Positions 7,921 to 15,381 of a DNA stretch of 34,149 nucleotides are shown piece by piece. The translations under genes and the position numbers were made by a program. Under the pieces are notes generated by a model that was given only the letters and a program-made list of their open reading frames with translations, did no database searches and was not told where the DNA came from. Source of the DNA: an uncultured Collinsella sp. (GTDB lineage Bacteria; Actinomycetota; Coriobacteriia; Coriobacteriales; Coriobacteriaceae); assembly GCA_902492825.1 (NCBI GenBank), contig CABUMZ010000003.1, forward strand, positions 1 through 34,149, written 5' to 3'. Position 1 is the stretch's first letter. Each line of letters begins with the position of its first letter.

Positions 7921-8841
7921 TTACATGAAGCCGCAGACGCGACCGATGATGCCGATGGCGAAGAGAGCCAGGATGATGACGATCGGGCTGACCTTCTTCT
8001 TGAGGAGCTTGCAGACCAGCAGGGTCAGGCACACGGCGGCAAGGCCGGGGATGAGCTGGTCGAGGTTAGCCTGAAGCGTGGTGACCTTCACCTGATCAAG
8101 GGCGTTAGCACCGATGGAGTTATACATCGTCAGTGCTTCCTTGACACCCTCAGAACCGGAGGGCAGATTTGCCCAGTCGATAAAGGCGCCAGCAGACTGC
8201 GTGACCTTGGAGACGACCGGGGTGAAGGAGATGGACACCCAGCGCTCGACCAGGGCGCCGATGATGAACATACCCAGGATGGAAGCGCCCTCGGTGACCT
8301 TGCCCATCAGGCCGCCGGAGAGGTCCTTGGCGATGGAGGAGCCGACCTTGTAGCCAAACTCCTGCGTGTACCACAGGAAGGCGTAACGGATGATGTTCCA
8401 CGCGAAGAAGAACAGCAGCGGACCGGCGATGCTGCCGGACAGGGCCAGGGAAGCGCCCAGAGCGCCCAGAATCGGGCGAAGGGTGAACCAGAAGGCGGGG
8501 TCGCCGACGCCGGCGAGCGGGCCCATCATACCGACCTTGACGCCCTGAATGGCGACGTCGTCAATCGGAGCACCGTTGGCGCGCTCCTCCTCGAGAGCGA
8601 GGGTAACGCCAATGACGGGGGCGGAAACATAAGGGTGGGTGTTATAGAACTCCAGGTGGCGCTTAAGAGCGGCAATCTGGTCATCCTTGCTGGTGTAGAG
8701 CTTCTTGATCGCAGGGATCATTGCGAAGCACCAGCCGCCGTTCTGCATACGCTCGTAGTTCCACGAGCCCTGAAGGAACTGATGACGGAAGCAAACCTTC
8801 TTGCGGTCAGCCTTGGTGAGCTGAATCTTGTTCTCTGCCAT
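7921..8841 (-). CDS. manZ: PTS mannose/fructose/sorbose family IID component
   Basis: This is the IID membrane subunit of a mannose-family phosphotransferase system, which works with IIC to carry the sugar across the membrane. The 306 residues begin with the cytoplasmic LTKADRKKVCFRHQFLQGSWNYERMQNGGW block typical of IID (ends LTKAD and NGGW given). GPLAGVGDPAFWFTLRPIL near 110-130 is a family hallmark. Hydrophobic segments follow, and the C-terminus ends VSPIVIILALFAIGIIGRVCGFM in its last helix (start VSPIV, end CGFM). The ATG at 8841 is preferred to the GTG at 8850 because GGAGGGG lies about ten bases upstream of the ATG and touches the GTG. The IIC stop is 16 bases upstream, so the two are co-transcribed. 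The substrate cannot be decided from sequence alone. Confidence 0.93.
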   Translation of the reverse strand: MAENKIQLTKADRKKVCFRHQFLQGSWNYERMQNGGWCFAMIPAIKKLYTSKDDQIAALKRHLEFYNTHPYVSAPVIGVTLALEEERANGAPIDDVAIQGVKVGMMGPLAGVGDPAFWFTLRPILGALGASLALSGSIAGPLLFFFAWNIIRYAFLWYTQEFGYKVGSSIAKDLSGGLMGKVTEGASILGMFIIGALVERWVSISFTPVVSKVTQSAGAFIDWANLPSGSEGVKEALTMYNSIGANALDQVKVTTLQANLDQLIPGLAAVCLTLLVCKLLKKKVSPIVIILALFAIGIIGRVCGFM

Positions 8842-8857
8842 ATGTATCACTCCCCTC

Positions 8858-9676
8858 CTACTCGTAATCGTTCAGAATGTCGCCGAGCGGGTCGCCGGAG
8901 CCACCGCCCATGCCGCCACCCTGCTTGGCCAGATCCTTAAGGCCAAGGTAGATGAGGGCAAGGGAGATGCCGATGAGGCCAAGGGCGATCAGCGTGAGCT
9001 GAGGGATGGCAGCAAGGACAAAGCCGAGGATGAAGAACGGCCAGGTCTCCTTGGTGGCCATCATGTTGATGACCATGGCGTAACCGACGGAAGCGACCAT
9101 GCCGCCGCCGACAGCCATGCCGCCGGACAGCCAGTCGGGCATAGCGTTAAGCACGTTGGTAACAGCCTCGGCCGGGATGATGCACAGAAGCACTGCCGGG
9201 ATGGCGATACGAAGACCCTGCATGAGGATAGCAGCGTACTGCCAGCGCTCGATGCCGGCGAAGTCGCCCTTCTCGGCGCAACCGTCCATGGCGTGAGCGA
9301 TAGCGGTAGCCAGGGTACGGCAGATCATGGTCAGGAACAGACCAGCGACCGACAGAGGCACGGCGACGGCGATAGCGGCGGTAACGGCCTTGGCCGAATC
9401 GGTGGCGCCACCGTTGAGGGCGAGCACCATGATGATCGAAGAAGCGACCGAGGCCAGGGCGGCGTCAGGCGCGACGGCGGCGCCGACGTTAGCCCAGCCA
9501 AGGGCCATCATCTGGAGCGAACCGCCCAGGAGGATGCCCTCCTGAAGGTGACCGGTTACGAGACCGATAAGCGTGCATGCCACGAGCGGCTGATGGAACT
9601 GGAACTCATCCAGAACGCCTTCCATACCGGCAAGCAACGCGACAATCGCAACAAGCAGAATAGTGATTGCAGACAT
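8858..9676 (-). CDS. manY: PTS mannose/fructose/sorbose family IIC component
   Basis: This is the IIC membrane subunit, which forms the sugar-binding channel with IID. The protein has 272 residues and several long hydrophobic helices. Its N-terminal half carries GVLDEFQFHQPLVACTLIG (ends GVLDE and TLIG), GHLQEGILLGGSLQMMALGW and NVGAAVAPDAA, all typical of the IIC/sorbose-permease family. It ends in a Gly-rich cytoplasmic tail (GGGMGGGSGDPLGDIL). An AAAGGAGGG site precedes the ATG. It sits between IIAB (19-base gap) and IID (16-base gap) in one operon. The family assignment is firm; the sugar is not known. Confidence 0.94.
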   Translation of the reverse strand: MSAITILLVAIVALLAGMEGVLDEFQFHQPLVACTLIGLVTGHLQEGILLGGSLQMMALGWANVGAAVAPDAALASVASSIIMVLALNGGATDSAKAVTAAIAVAVPLSVAGLFLTMICRTLATAIAHAMDGCAEKGDFAGIERWQYAAILMQGLRIAIPAVLLCIIPAEAVTNVLNAMPDWLSGGMAVGGGMVASVGYAMVINMMATKETWPFFILGFVLAAIPQLTLIALGLIGISLALIYLGLKDLAKQGGGMGGGSGDPLGDILNDYE

Positions 9677-9694
9677 GTATCGGACCCTCCTTTA

Positions 9695-10684
9695 CTATGC
9701 TTGAGCGGCCAGTTCGGCCTTAGCTTTCTTCAACATGGCGTCGAGATCCTCGGAGGAATCCGAAGGAACCTTGCGGACCTCGAACTTGACGCCCTTGGCC
9801 TTGAGGGCCTCGAGAGTCTTAACGTCGTCATCGCCCATAGCGACGGCGTTGGTGACGACGACCTTGCCCTTGGAGTGAGCCATGGAACCGATGTTGACTT
9901 CCTTGATGTCGACGCCGGCCTCGATGGCCTTGAGCAGATCCTGCGGGTTCTCGAAGAGCAGCATGGCCTTGGTGTCACCAAAGCGCGTGTCCTTGACGAC
10001 CTCGGCCATCTTCTTGATGGGCACGACGTTGGCATGGACTCCCGGAGGGGCAGCCTGCTCGATCATGGTCTTGCGGAGCTCGTCGTGAGCAACGCCGTCG
10101 GAAACCACGATGATGCGGTTGGGGTTGATCTGCTTGGTCCACGTGGTGGCCACCTGACCATGAAGCAGACGGGTGTCGATACGGACGTGGGCGATCTTGA
10201 TGTGCCCGTCGCCGATGACCGTTCCCGGAGGGATGGCGCCTGCAGGAGCAGCGGCGGCCGCAGCCGGCTTCTTCTCCTCGGGCTCCAGAGACTCGGGCTT
10301 GACGCGCACGCCAGCCTTAGCCTCAGTCACGAGATGTTTTGCGATCGCATGTGCAGTGTTCTTTGCGTCAAAGCGCTGCGAATATGCCTCGATGAGCATA
10401 GGCAGGTTGACACCGGTGACGATAGCCCAGGAATCGTGGCCCTCGATGAGCCCGCTGATCTGGTTGAACGGCGTACCGCCCCACAGATCAACGAGGAAGA
10501 GCACCTGCTCCTGGTCCTCGAAGGAAGCGACCGCTTCCTCGACCTTGGCACGGAAGTCGTCGGGGCCCATGCTCGGCTCGAGCGAGACCACGGCTACAGA
10601 CGGCTGATCGCCAAAGACCATCGAGCCCGTCTGCTTGATTCCAGCCGCCAAGTCACCATGGCTAGCAAGAACAATACTTACCAT
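9695..10684 (-). CDS. manX: PTS mannose family fused IIAB component
   Basis: This cytoplasmic phosphocarrier passes phosphate from HPr to the incoming sugar. The 329 residues hold an N-terminal IIA domain (1 to about 135) with phospho-His9 in LASHGDLA and the DLWGGTPFN loop. An Ala/Pro/Lys linker lies at about 138-163. The IIB domain follows with phospho-His175 in RIDTRLLHGQV. I chose the ATG at 10684 because AAGGAGG lies seven bases upstream; a GTG sits directly before it at 10687. The gene leads a IIAB-IIC-IID-DUF956 operon. The fused IIAB is the arrangement of E. coli ManX. The leader region upstream (10690-11010) is AT-rich and probably holds the promoter; no LevR/ManR activator gene is present in the window. 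Confidence 0.95.
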   Translation of the reverse strand: MVSIVLASHGDLAAGIKQTGSMVFGDQPSVAVVSLEPSMGPDDFRAKVEEAVASFEDQEQVLFLVDLWGGTPFNQISGLIEGHDSWAIVTGVNLPMLIEAYSQRFDAKNTAHAIAKHLVTEAKAGVRVKPESLEPEEKKPAAAAAAPAGAIPPGTVIGDGHIKIAHVRIDTRLLHGQVATTWTKQINPNRIIVVSDGVAHDELRKTMIEQAAPPGVHANVVPIKKMAEVVKDTRFGDTKAMLLFENPQDLLKAIEAGVDIKEVNIGSMAHSKGKVVVTNAVAMGDDDVKTLEALKAKGVKFEVRKVPSDSSEDLDAMLKKAKAELAAQA

Positions 10685-10753
10685 CACATAACCTCCTTTT
10701 TGTCTACGTATTTCCTACACGACAAAAAAGAGTATATCCGCAAGTGTGGCAAA

Positions 10754-10759
10754 ATTATA
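10754..10759 (-). promoter_or_regulatory. Candidate -10 box of the PTS operon
   Basis: The - strand reads TATAAT, a perfect -10 hexamer, 70 bases before the IIAB start. No convincing -35 lies 16-18 bases upstream, so an activator may be needed. Confidence 0.4.
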
Positions 10760-10787
10760 GGAAAAAATGTGAATGGTTGGATTATTT

Positions 10788-10985
10788 GTTTAAACGTCAT
10801 GCTTTTGTTACAAGTTGGTTACATCGCTGGTTTTCAGCTATTCCTCGCTAAACATAATTAGTTTGACCATCTTAGAAAACAGATACAGGCACAGCATTCA
10901 CTAATACCGATTTAAATCGGATAAGAACCTGCTTGACTCTTCGATATTTTGTTTAAACAGACGTGACTTGACTAATTTCGTTAGT
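10788..10985. promoter_or_regulatory. AT-rich leader with four palindromes upstream of the PTS operon
   Basis: This gene-free stretch has much lower GC than its surroundings. It contains GTTTAAAC twice (10788-10795 and 10951-10958), the perfect 14-base palindrome CCGATTTAAATCGG (10907-10920) and ACTAATTTCGTTAGT (10971-10985, 5-base arms). They are possible regulator sites; no regulator is identified. Confidence 0.35.
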
Positions 10986-11013
10986 TATGCTCTAGCAAAC
11001 CGTCAAAAAAGAA

Positions 11014-11069
11014 TAGTCATTGGGGACGTTCTTTAATGACTAGTCGTTTAAGAACGTCCCCAATGACTA
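11014..11069. repeat. Palindromic repeat family A, full copy
   Basis: This 56-base palindrome has 28-base half-sites with 26 matches. The arms begin TAGTCATTGGGGACGTTC and the centre is ACTAGT. It lies two bases after the hypA stop codon. A 45-base copy is at 7349 and a right-half copy at 25973. Confidence 0.9.
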
Positions 11070-11071
11070 AG

Positions 11072-11497
11072 TTAGGCGATGTGGAGGGGGTTGGCGGCGT
11101 CGACGGCGTCAGGAGCAGCGGGACCATCAGGGGTAGCGTCTGCCAGGTTCTCGTCGGGGGTCTCGATCTGCTTGATCATGACATCCTGGCCCTGCAGCAG
11201 GTATGTCTCGCCGCTGCCGCAATGAGGGCAGGTCTTTCCGTACTCGACCGTCGCGTAGTCGCGGCCGCACGTCTCGCAATGTGTCACGGCCTCAACGGGC
11301 TCCACGATAAGCTCCGAGCCCTCGGTGATAGGCTTTTTATCTGCTGCCCAGCGCCAAGCGTCGAGCAGCAAGTCGGGAACGACGCCCGAGACCTCGCCCA
11401 GCAGCAACGTCACGCTCGAAACGCGACGCACGCCATTGGCGCGAGCCACATTCTCAACATCGCGAATGATGTGATAGACGATTCCGAGCTCGTGCAT
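11072..11497 (-). CDS. hypA: Hydrogenase nickel incorporation protein HypA
   Basis: HypA delivers nickel to [NiFe]-hydrogenase large subunits (and in some bacteria to urease) together with HypB. The 141-residue protein opens MHELG, whose His2 is the conserved nickel ligand. Its zinc site is formed by Cys74, Cys77, Cys90 and Cys93 in two CxxC motifs. The C-terminal tail (about residues 115-141, Asp/Ala/Pro-rich) extends beyond the usual length of about 115. GGGAG lies just upstream of the ATG, directly after a hairpin at 11507-11526. No other hydrogenase gene is in the window, so the target enzyme must be encoded elsewhere. Confidence 0.92.
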   Translation of the reverse strand: MHELGIVYHIIRDVENVARANGVRRVSSVTLLLGEVSGVVPDLLLDAWRWAADKKPITEGSELIVEPVEAVTHCETCGRDYATVEYGKTCPHCGSGETYLLQGQDVMIKQIETPDENLADATPDGPAAPDAVDAANPLHIA

Positions 11498-11506
11498 TTT
11501 TTCTCC

Positions 11507-11526
11507 CGCCGTTCTAACGAACGGCG
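11507..11526. repeat. Perfect hairpin abutting the hypA ribosome site
   Basis: CGCCGTTC and GAACGGCG are perfect 8-base arms with a 4-base loop, ending next to the GGGAG of hypA on the - strand. It could affect hypA translation or mRNA stability; there is no T-tract. Confidence 0.6.
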
Positions 11527-11578
11527 GTCGGCTTGACGCTGCGCGAGCCCCAGACGGGCGATCTGCCTTTCAATCGTC

Positions 11579-11603
11579 GGGCATGGGCAAAAGCCCTATG
11601 CCC
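11579..11603. repeat. Hairpin downstream of the FAD oxidoreductase
   Basis: GGGCATGGGC and GCCCTATGCCC pair with one bulged T around an AAAA loop (TTTT on the - strand). It lies 85 bases after the oxidoreductase stop and has no T-tail, so it may be a weak terminator or an mRNA-protecting hairpin. Confidence 0.45.
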
Positions 11604-11687
11604 TCCTCTTTCAAGGCACCTCGCCACGCCTAGGACTCGCTCGCTGTCCAACCGCTCTCTGCGCCGTTCTCCTGCTTGTTGCGTTTC

Positions 11688-14465
11688 TTACTTCTTCCCA
11701 AATTTGATCTTGATGGCACGCTTGAGTGCGTACTTGCCCAGGCTGGGGAGCTTTTGCTCGTATTTGACCATCGTTGAGCACTCGGGGCGGTCGCGATCCA
11801 GATGGATGGCGTCAAACGCGCACTTGGTGGTGCACAGGCCACAGCCGATGCACTTGTTGGGGTCGACGATCGAGGCGCCGCAGCCCAGGCAGCGGGCGGT
11901 CTCGGCGCGCACCTGCTCTTCGGTAAAGGTCTCGACGTACTCGCTAAACGGCGCGGCCTTCTCGCGCTCGCGGTCCACGTGGGCAACCTCGCGGCTCGCG
12001 TTGTCGTAGCTCTCAATCACGACATCGTCGCGGTCGAGCGCGGTGTAGCGGCGCTGGTTGCGGCCGATGGTGAGCGTGGACCCCGGCTGCACAAAGCGAT
12101 GGATGGACACGGCGGCCTCGTGGCCGGCGGCGATGGCATCGATGGCAAAACTCGGACCGGTGTAGACGTCGCCGCCCACAAAGATGTCTGGCTCGGCGGT
12201 CTGGTAGGTCTGAGGATCGGCAAGGGCACCCTGACCGCGGCCAAGCTCCACCTTGGAGCCAGCCAGCAGGTCGCCCCACACAATGGACTGGCCGATGGAC
12301 ATGACCACGCGGTCGGCATCGACGCGGCGCAGGTCGTTCTCGTCGTACTCGGGCGCAAAACGGCCCTCGTCGTCAAAGACACGCGTGCAGCGCTTGAAGG
12401 TGATGCCGCGCACATGACCGTCCTCGTCCAGGTGAACCTCCTTGGGGCCCCAACCGCAGCTGATGTGCGCGCCGTCCTCGATGGCCTCGCGACGCTCCTC
12501 CTCGCTGGCGGGCATCTGGGCCTCGCTCTCCAGGCAGAACATCTCAACATGCTCAGAGCCCAGACGGCAGGCGTTGCGCGCGACATCGATAGCAACGTTG
12601 CCGCCGCCCACCACGATGGTGCGGCCGGGCAGCGCGTCAATCTTGCCGCTGTTGACCTCGCGCAAGAAGTCGACGGCCACGGTCACATCCTCGGCATCCT
12701 CGCCCGGAATACCGGCAAGGCGGCCGCCCTGGCAGCCGATGGCAACGTAGAAGGCCTTAAAGCCCTGCTCGCGCAGCTCATCGAGCGTCACGTCACGGCC
12801 GACCTCCACGCCATAGCGGAACTCGGCGCCCATCAGGCGAATGATCTCGACCTCAGCCTCGATAACGTCCTTTTCCAGCTTAAAGCTGGGAATGCCATAG
12901 GTGAGCATGCCGCCCGGGCGCTCGTTCTTCTCGAACACGACGGGCTTGTAGCCCTTCTCGGCAAGATAGAAAGCACAGGACAGGCCAGCCGGGCCGGCAC
13001 CGATGATGGCAATCTTCTGATCGAAGCCGCCGGCGCGCGTCGGCGTCACCACGGACGGGACATAGCGGGTCGCGGCATCCAGATCGCGCTGGGCGATAAA
13101 CTTCTTGACCTCGTCGATAGCCACGGCGGCGTCCACACGGCCGCGGGTGCAGGCATCCTCACAGCGGCGGTTGCACACACGGCCGCAGATAGCGGGCAGC
13201 GGGTTCTCGCGCTTGATGAGCGCCAACGCCTCGTCATAGCGGCCCTGCGCCGCGAGCTTCAAATAGCCCTGAACGGCAACGTGCGCGGGGCAGGCCGTCT
13301 TGCAGGGCGCGGTGCCGGACTCATGCGTCTCGATGCGGTTGTCGTTGCGGTAGTTGGGCGACCACTTGGTGTGGTCCCACTTGGTGGCATCGGGCAGCTC
13401 CTGGCGCGGATACTCGGGCACCTGTCCTCCCGCCTTTTTGCTGCAGAGCTTCTGGCCGAGCTTGGCGGCGCCGGCCGGACACACCTCAACGCAGCGACCG
13501 CAGGCCACGCACTTGTCCTTCTCGACCTTGGCGACATAGGCCGAGCGCGACAGGTTGGGCGTGTTGAACAGCTGCGAGGTGCGCAGGGCGTAGCACACGT
13601 TGACGTTGCAGTTGCAGATGGCGAAGATCTTGTTCTCGCCGTCGATGTTGGTGATCTGGTGCACAAAGCCGTTGTCCTCGGCCTGGCGCAAGATGTCGTA
13701 AACCTCGTCGCGGGTCACGTAATGGCCACGATCGGTCTCAACCACGTAGTCGGCCATATCGCCCACGGCGATGCACCAATCGGCCGGGTCGTCGGCGCAG
13801 CCCTCACCCATCACGCGACGGCTCGCGCGGCAGCTGCAGGTGCTAGCGGCATATTTGCCATCGTATTTGTCGAGCCAATGCTCGATATGCTCGATCGGCA
13901 CCGAGGTGCTCGCGGCGTCGATAGCCTTCTCGACCGGAATGACATGCATGCCGATACCGGCGCCTCCGGGCGGCACCATCGGCGTGGCCTTGGACAGCGG
14001 TCCCTTGGACGCCTGCTCAAAGAACTTGGCATAGACCGGATGCTCCTCGAGCTGGCTCACGCGCATGTTGAGAAACTCAGCGGAACCCGGCACCAGCATG
14101 GGCAGCACCCACTGCTTGGCGCGCTCGGGGTTTTCCCAGTTGTACTCGAGCAGACCCGTGTAGCTCATGTCGTCGAGCATCTTCTCGATATCGGCTTCGG
14201 GCATGCCGGTGAGCTTGACCATCTCGGGCAGCGTATAGGGACGGCGCATCTTCATCTTGCAGAGCACTTCGGCCTGCTCGTCGGTTGCGGCCTCGGCAAA
14301 CGACCAGTACTCGTAGCCCAGCAGCTCATCGCGATGCAGCAGACGGTTGGTGCAATGCTCGCACAGCTTGACGATGGCCTCGCGCGGATGCTCCGGCAGC
14401 GGCGGCACGAACTCCGAACCGATGTCGGGCTCGGTGTAGCTAATCCCCGGTCCGTTGAGAATCAT
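11688..14465 (-). CDS. Multidomain Fe-S/FAD-dependent NAD(P) oxidoreductase (GltD-like)
   Basis: This 925-residue cytoplasmic enzyme moves electrons between NAD(P)H, flavin and several Fe-S clusters; its substrate is unknown. The N-terminal part has a helix-turn-helix-like segment (YTLPEMVKLTGMPEADIEKM) and a Cys-rich region with STCSCRASRR and ICNCNVNVC. A [4Fe-4S] motif CVACGRCVEVCPAG sits near 318. Next is a GltD/DPYD-type Fe-S segment (CKTACPAHV, then AICGRVCNRRCEDAC). The FAD site IIGAGPAGLSCA is near 488, and an NAD(P) site VVGGGNVAIDVA follows. Two Cys motifs close the protein near 860-885 (CLGCG and CIGCGLCTTKC). I chose the ATG at 14465 because GAAGGGA precedes it. It is divergent from a TetR gene across a 190-base region with two palindromes. 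Relatives include the glutamate synthase small subunit and NADH-dependent reductases. Confidence 0.85.
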   Translation of the reverse strand: MILNGPGISYTEPDIGSEFVPPLPEHPREAIVKLCEHCTNRLLHRDELLGYEYWSFAEAATDEQAEVLCKMKMRRPYTLPEMVKLTGMPEADIEKMLDDMSYTGLLEYNWENPERAKQWVLPMLVPGSAEFLNMRVSQLEEHPVYAKFFEQASKGPLSKATPMVPPGGAGIGMHVIPVEKAIDAASTSVPIEHIEHWLDKYDGKYAASTCSCRASRRVMGEGCADDPADWCIAVGDMADYVVETDRGHYVTRDEVYDILRQAEDNGFVHQITNIDGENKIFAICNCNVNVCYALRTSQLFNTPNLSRSAYVAKVEKDKCVACGRCVEVCPAGAAKLGQKLCSKKAGGQVPEYPRQELPDATKWDHTKWSPNYRNDNRIETHESGTAPCKTACPAHVAVQGYLKLAAQGRYDEALALIKRENPLPAICGRVCNRRCEDACTRGRVDAAVAIDEVKKFIAQRDLDAATRYVPSVVTPTRAGGFDQKIAIIGAGPAGLSCAFYLAEKGYKPVVFEKNERPGGMLTYGIPSFKLEKDVIEAEVEIIRLMGAEFRYGVEVGRDVTLDELREQGFKAFYVAIGCQGGRLAGIPGEDAEDVTVAVDFLREVNSGKIDALPGRTIVVGGGNVAIDVARNACRLGSEHVEMFCLESEAQMPASEEERREAIEDGAHISCGWGPKEVHLDEDGHVRGITFKRCTRVFDDEGRFAPEYDENDLRRVDADRVVMSIGQSIVWGDLLAGSKVELGRGQGALADPQTYQTAEPDIFVGGDVYTGPSFAIDAIAAGHEAAVSIHRFVQPGSTLTIGRNQRRYTALDRDDVVIESYDNASREVAHVDREREKAAPFSEYVETFTEEQVRAETARCLGCGASIVDPNKCIGCGLCTTKCAFDAIHLDRDRPECSTMVKYEQKLPSLGKYALKRAIKIKFGKK

Positions 14466-14559
14466 GGTTGTCCCTTCTCTTGCCGCAGCCCGGCGAGACC
14501 GCGGCGCCCCTCTTTTTTTTGCAGGCTGGGCATGCCCCATGCCGTTCACCCGCCATTAG

Positions 14560-14574
14560 TTGACATTGTGTCAA
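14560..14574. promoter_or_regulatory. Operator palindrome 1 (TTGACA-TTG-TGTCAA)
   Basis: A perfect 6-3-6 palindrome in the intergenic region between the oxidoreductase and tetR. It has the size and symmetry of a TetR-family operator and overlaps a TTGACA hexamer on each strand. Its partner site starts 23 bases to the right. Confidence 0.65.
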
Positions 14575-14582
14575 AAATAGTA

Positions 14583-14597
14583 TTGACGAACCGTCAA
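14583..14597. promoter_or_regulatory. Operator palindrome 2 (TTGACG-AAC-CGTCAA)
   Basis: A second perfect 6-3-6 palindrome with the same half-site TTGAC(A/G). The 23-base spacing from the first site suggests cooperative binding by the adjacent regulator. Confidence 0.65.
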
Positions 14598-14655
14598 CAA
14601 TATTCAAGACTGTTAGGCGAACGGTCCGGCAAAAGAGGATGAAAGGCGGCAAAAC

Positions 14656-15318
14656 ATGGGCGACAACACAGCAGATACCTCTGTGGTCGATGCCGTCCCC
14701 GCATCCGATAGCGCGGCAAAGCGTCTGACGGGCGACGAACGCCGTCGCGAGATCCTCGATGCCGTGCGCACCGTAAGCTCCGAGTTGGGCGTGTCCCACC
14801 TATCGGTATCGGCCGTGACCAAGCGAGCAGGCTGCACGCGTTCATTGTTCTACCACTACTTTGCCGATATGGACGCCGCCGTCACCGCTGTTATGGACGA
14901 GGCGATCGACGGCTTTATCTCCGAACTCGAGCAGTGGAACGCCGGCCGCACCGTCGGCGATATCGAGGGCGCGCTCGACACCGTCGCCCCGCTCTTTAAG
15001 CGTCTGGTCGCCAGCGGCCACGAACTGCCGAGTACGCTCACCTCAAGCAGTGGCGCGCTCTACGGCGGCTTTTTGCACAACGTGGTCCAGCGTGTGGCGC
15101 AGTATATCTGCGACACCACCGTGGTGGATTTTGTCGCCCATCATGAGCTCCGCATCGACCATGTCTACGAGACGTTCTACACCCTCATCATGGGGTTGTT
15201 GATGTATATCCGCACGCACCCCGATGTGCCCGACGAGACGGTCAAGGAAATCATCGCCTCGACACTCCACATCGAGGGCTATACCGCCAAGTATCCGGAG
15301 CGCAAGCCCCAGAACTGA
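14656..15318 (+). CDS. TetR/AcrR-family transcriptional regulator
   Basis: This is a ligand-responsive repressor. The 220 residues carry an unstructured Asp/Ala-rich start and then a TetR DNA-binding domain at about 24-75 (RREILDAVRTVSSELGVSHL, VTKRAGCTRSLFYHYFADMD). The C-terminal ligand-binding helical domain shows no recognisable ligand signature. GAAAGGCGG precedes the ATG. The gene is divergent from the Fe-S/FAD oxidoreductase and 63 bases upstream of the membrane protein on the same strand, so it probably controls both and itself through the two palindromes at 14560 and 14583. Confidence 0.88.
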   Translation: MGDNTADTSVVDAVPASDSAAKRLTGDERRREILDAVRTVSSELGVSHLSVSAVTKRAGCTRSLFYHYFADMDAAVTAVMDEAIDGFISELEQWNAGRTVGDIEGALDTVAPLFKRLVASGHELPSTLTSSSGALYGGFLHNVVQRVAQYICDTTVVDFVAHHELRIDHVYETFYTLIMGLLMYIRTHPDVPDETVKEIIASTLHIEGYTAKYPERKPQN

Positions 15319-15335
15319 CGACATTTGGCCAAACT

Positions 15336-15363
15336 GCCCGCGATCGGAAGAGGGGCCGCGGGC
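15336..15363 (+). other. Hairpin between tetR and the membrane protein gene
   Basis: GCCCGCG and CGCGGGC form a 7-base stem around a 14-base loop just before the ribosome site of the next gene. No T-tract follows. It may modulate read-through or translation. Confidence 0.4.
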
Positions 15364-15381
15364 GTGTGAAAGGAGAGCAGC

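Noticed and set aside
10737..10752. Possible sigma-54 promoter upstream of the PTS IIAB gene
   Set aside because: The - strand TTTGCCACACTTGCGG lacks the GG at -24 with the right spacing to GC, so it does not match TGGCAC-N5-TTGC.
8828..10861. Long open frame (677 codons) on the + strand
   Set aside because: It lies antisense to the PTS genes, which have clear domains and ribosome sites; its composition is that of complementary-strand shadow in high-GC DNA.
11802..14642. Open frame of 946 codons on the + strand
   Set aside because: Antisense to the Fe-S/FAD oxidoreductase; rich in Gly/Ala/His/Leu with no domain.
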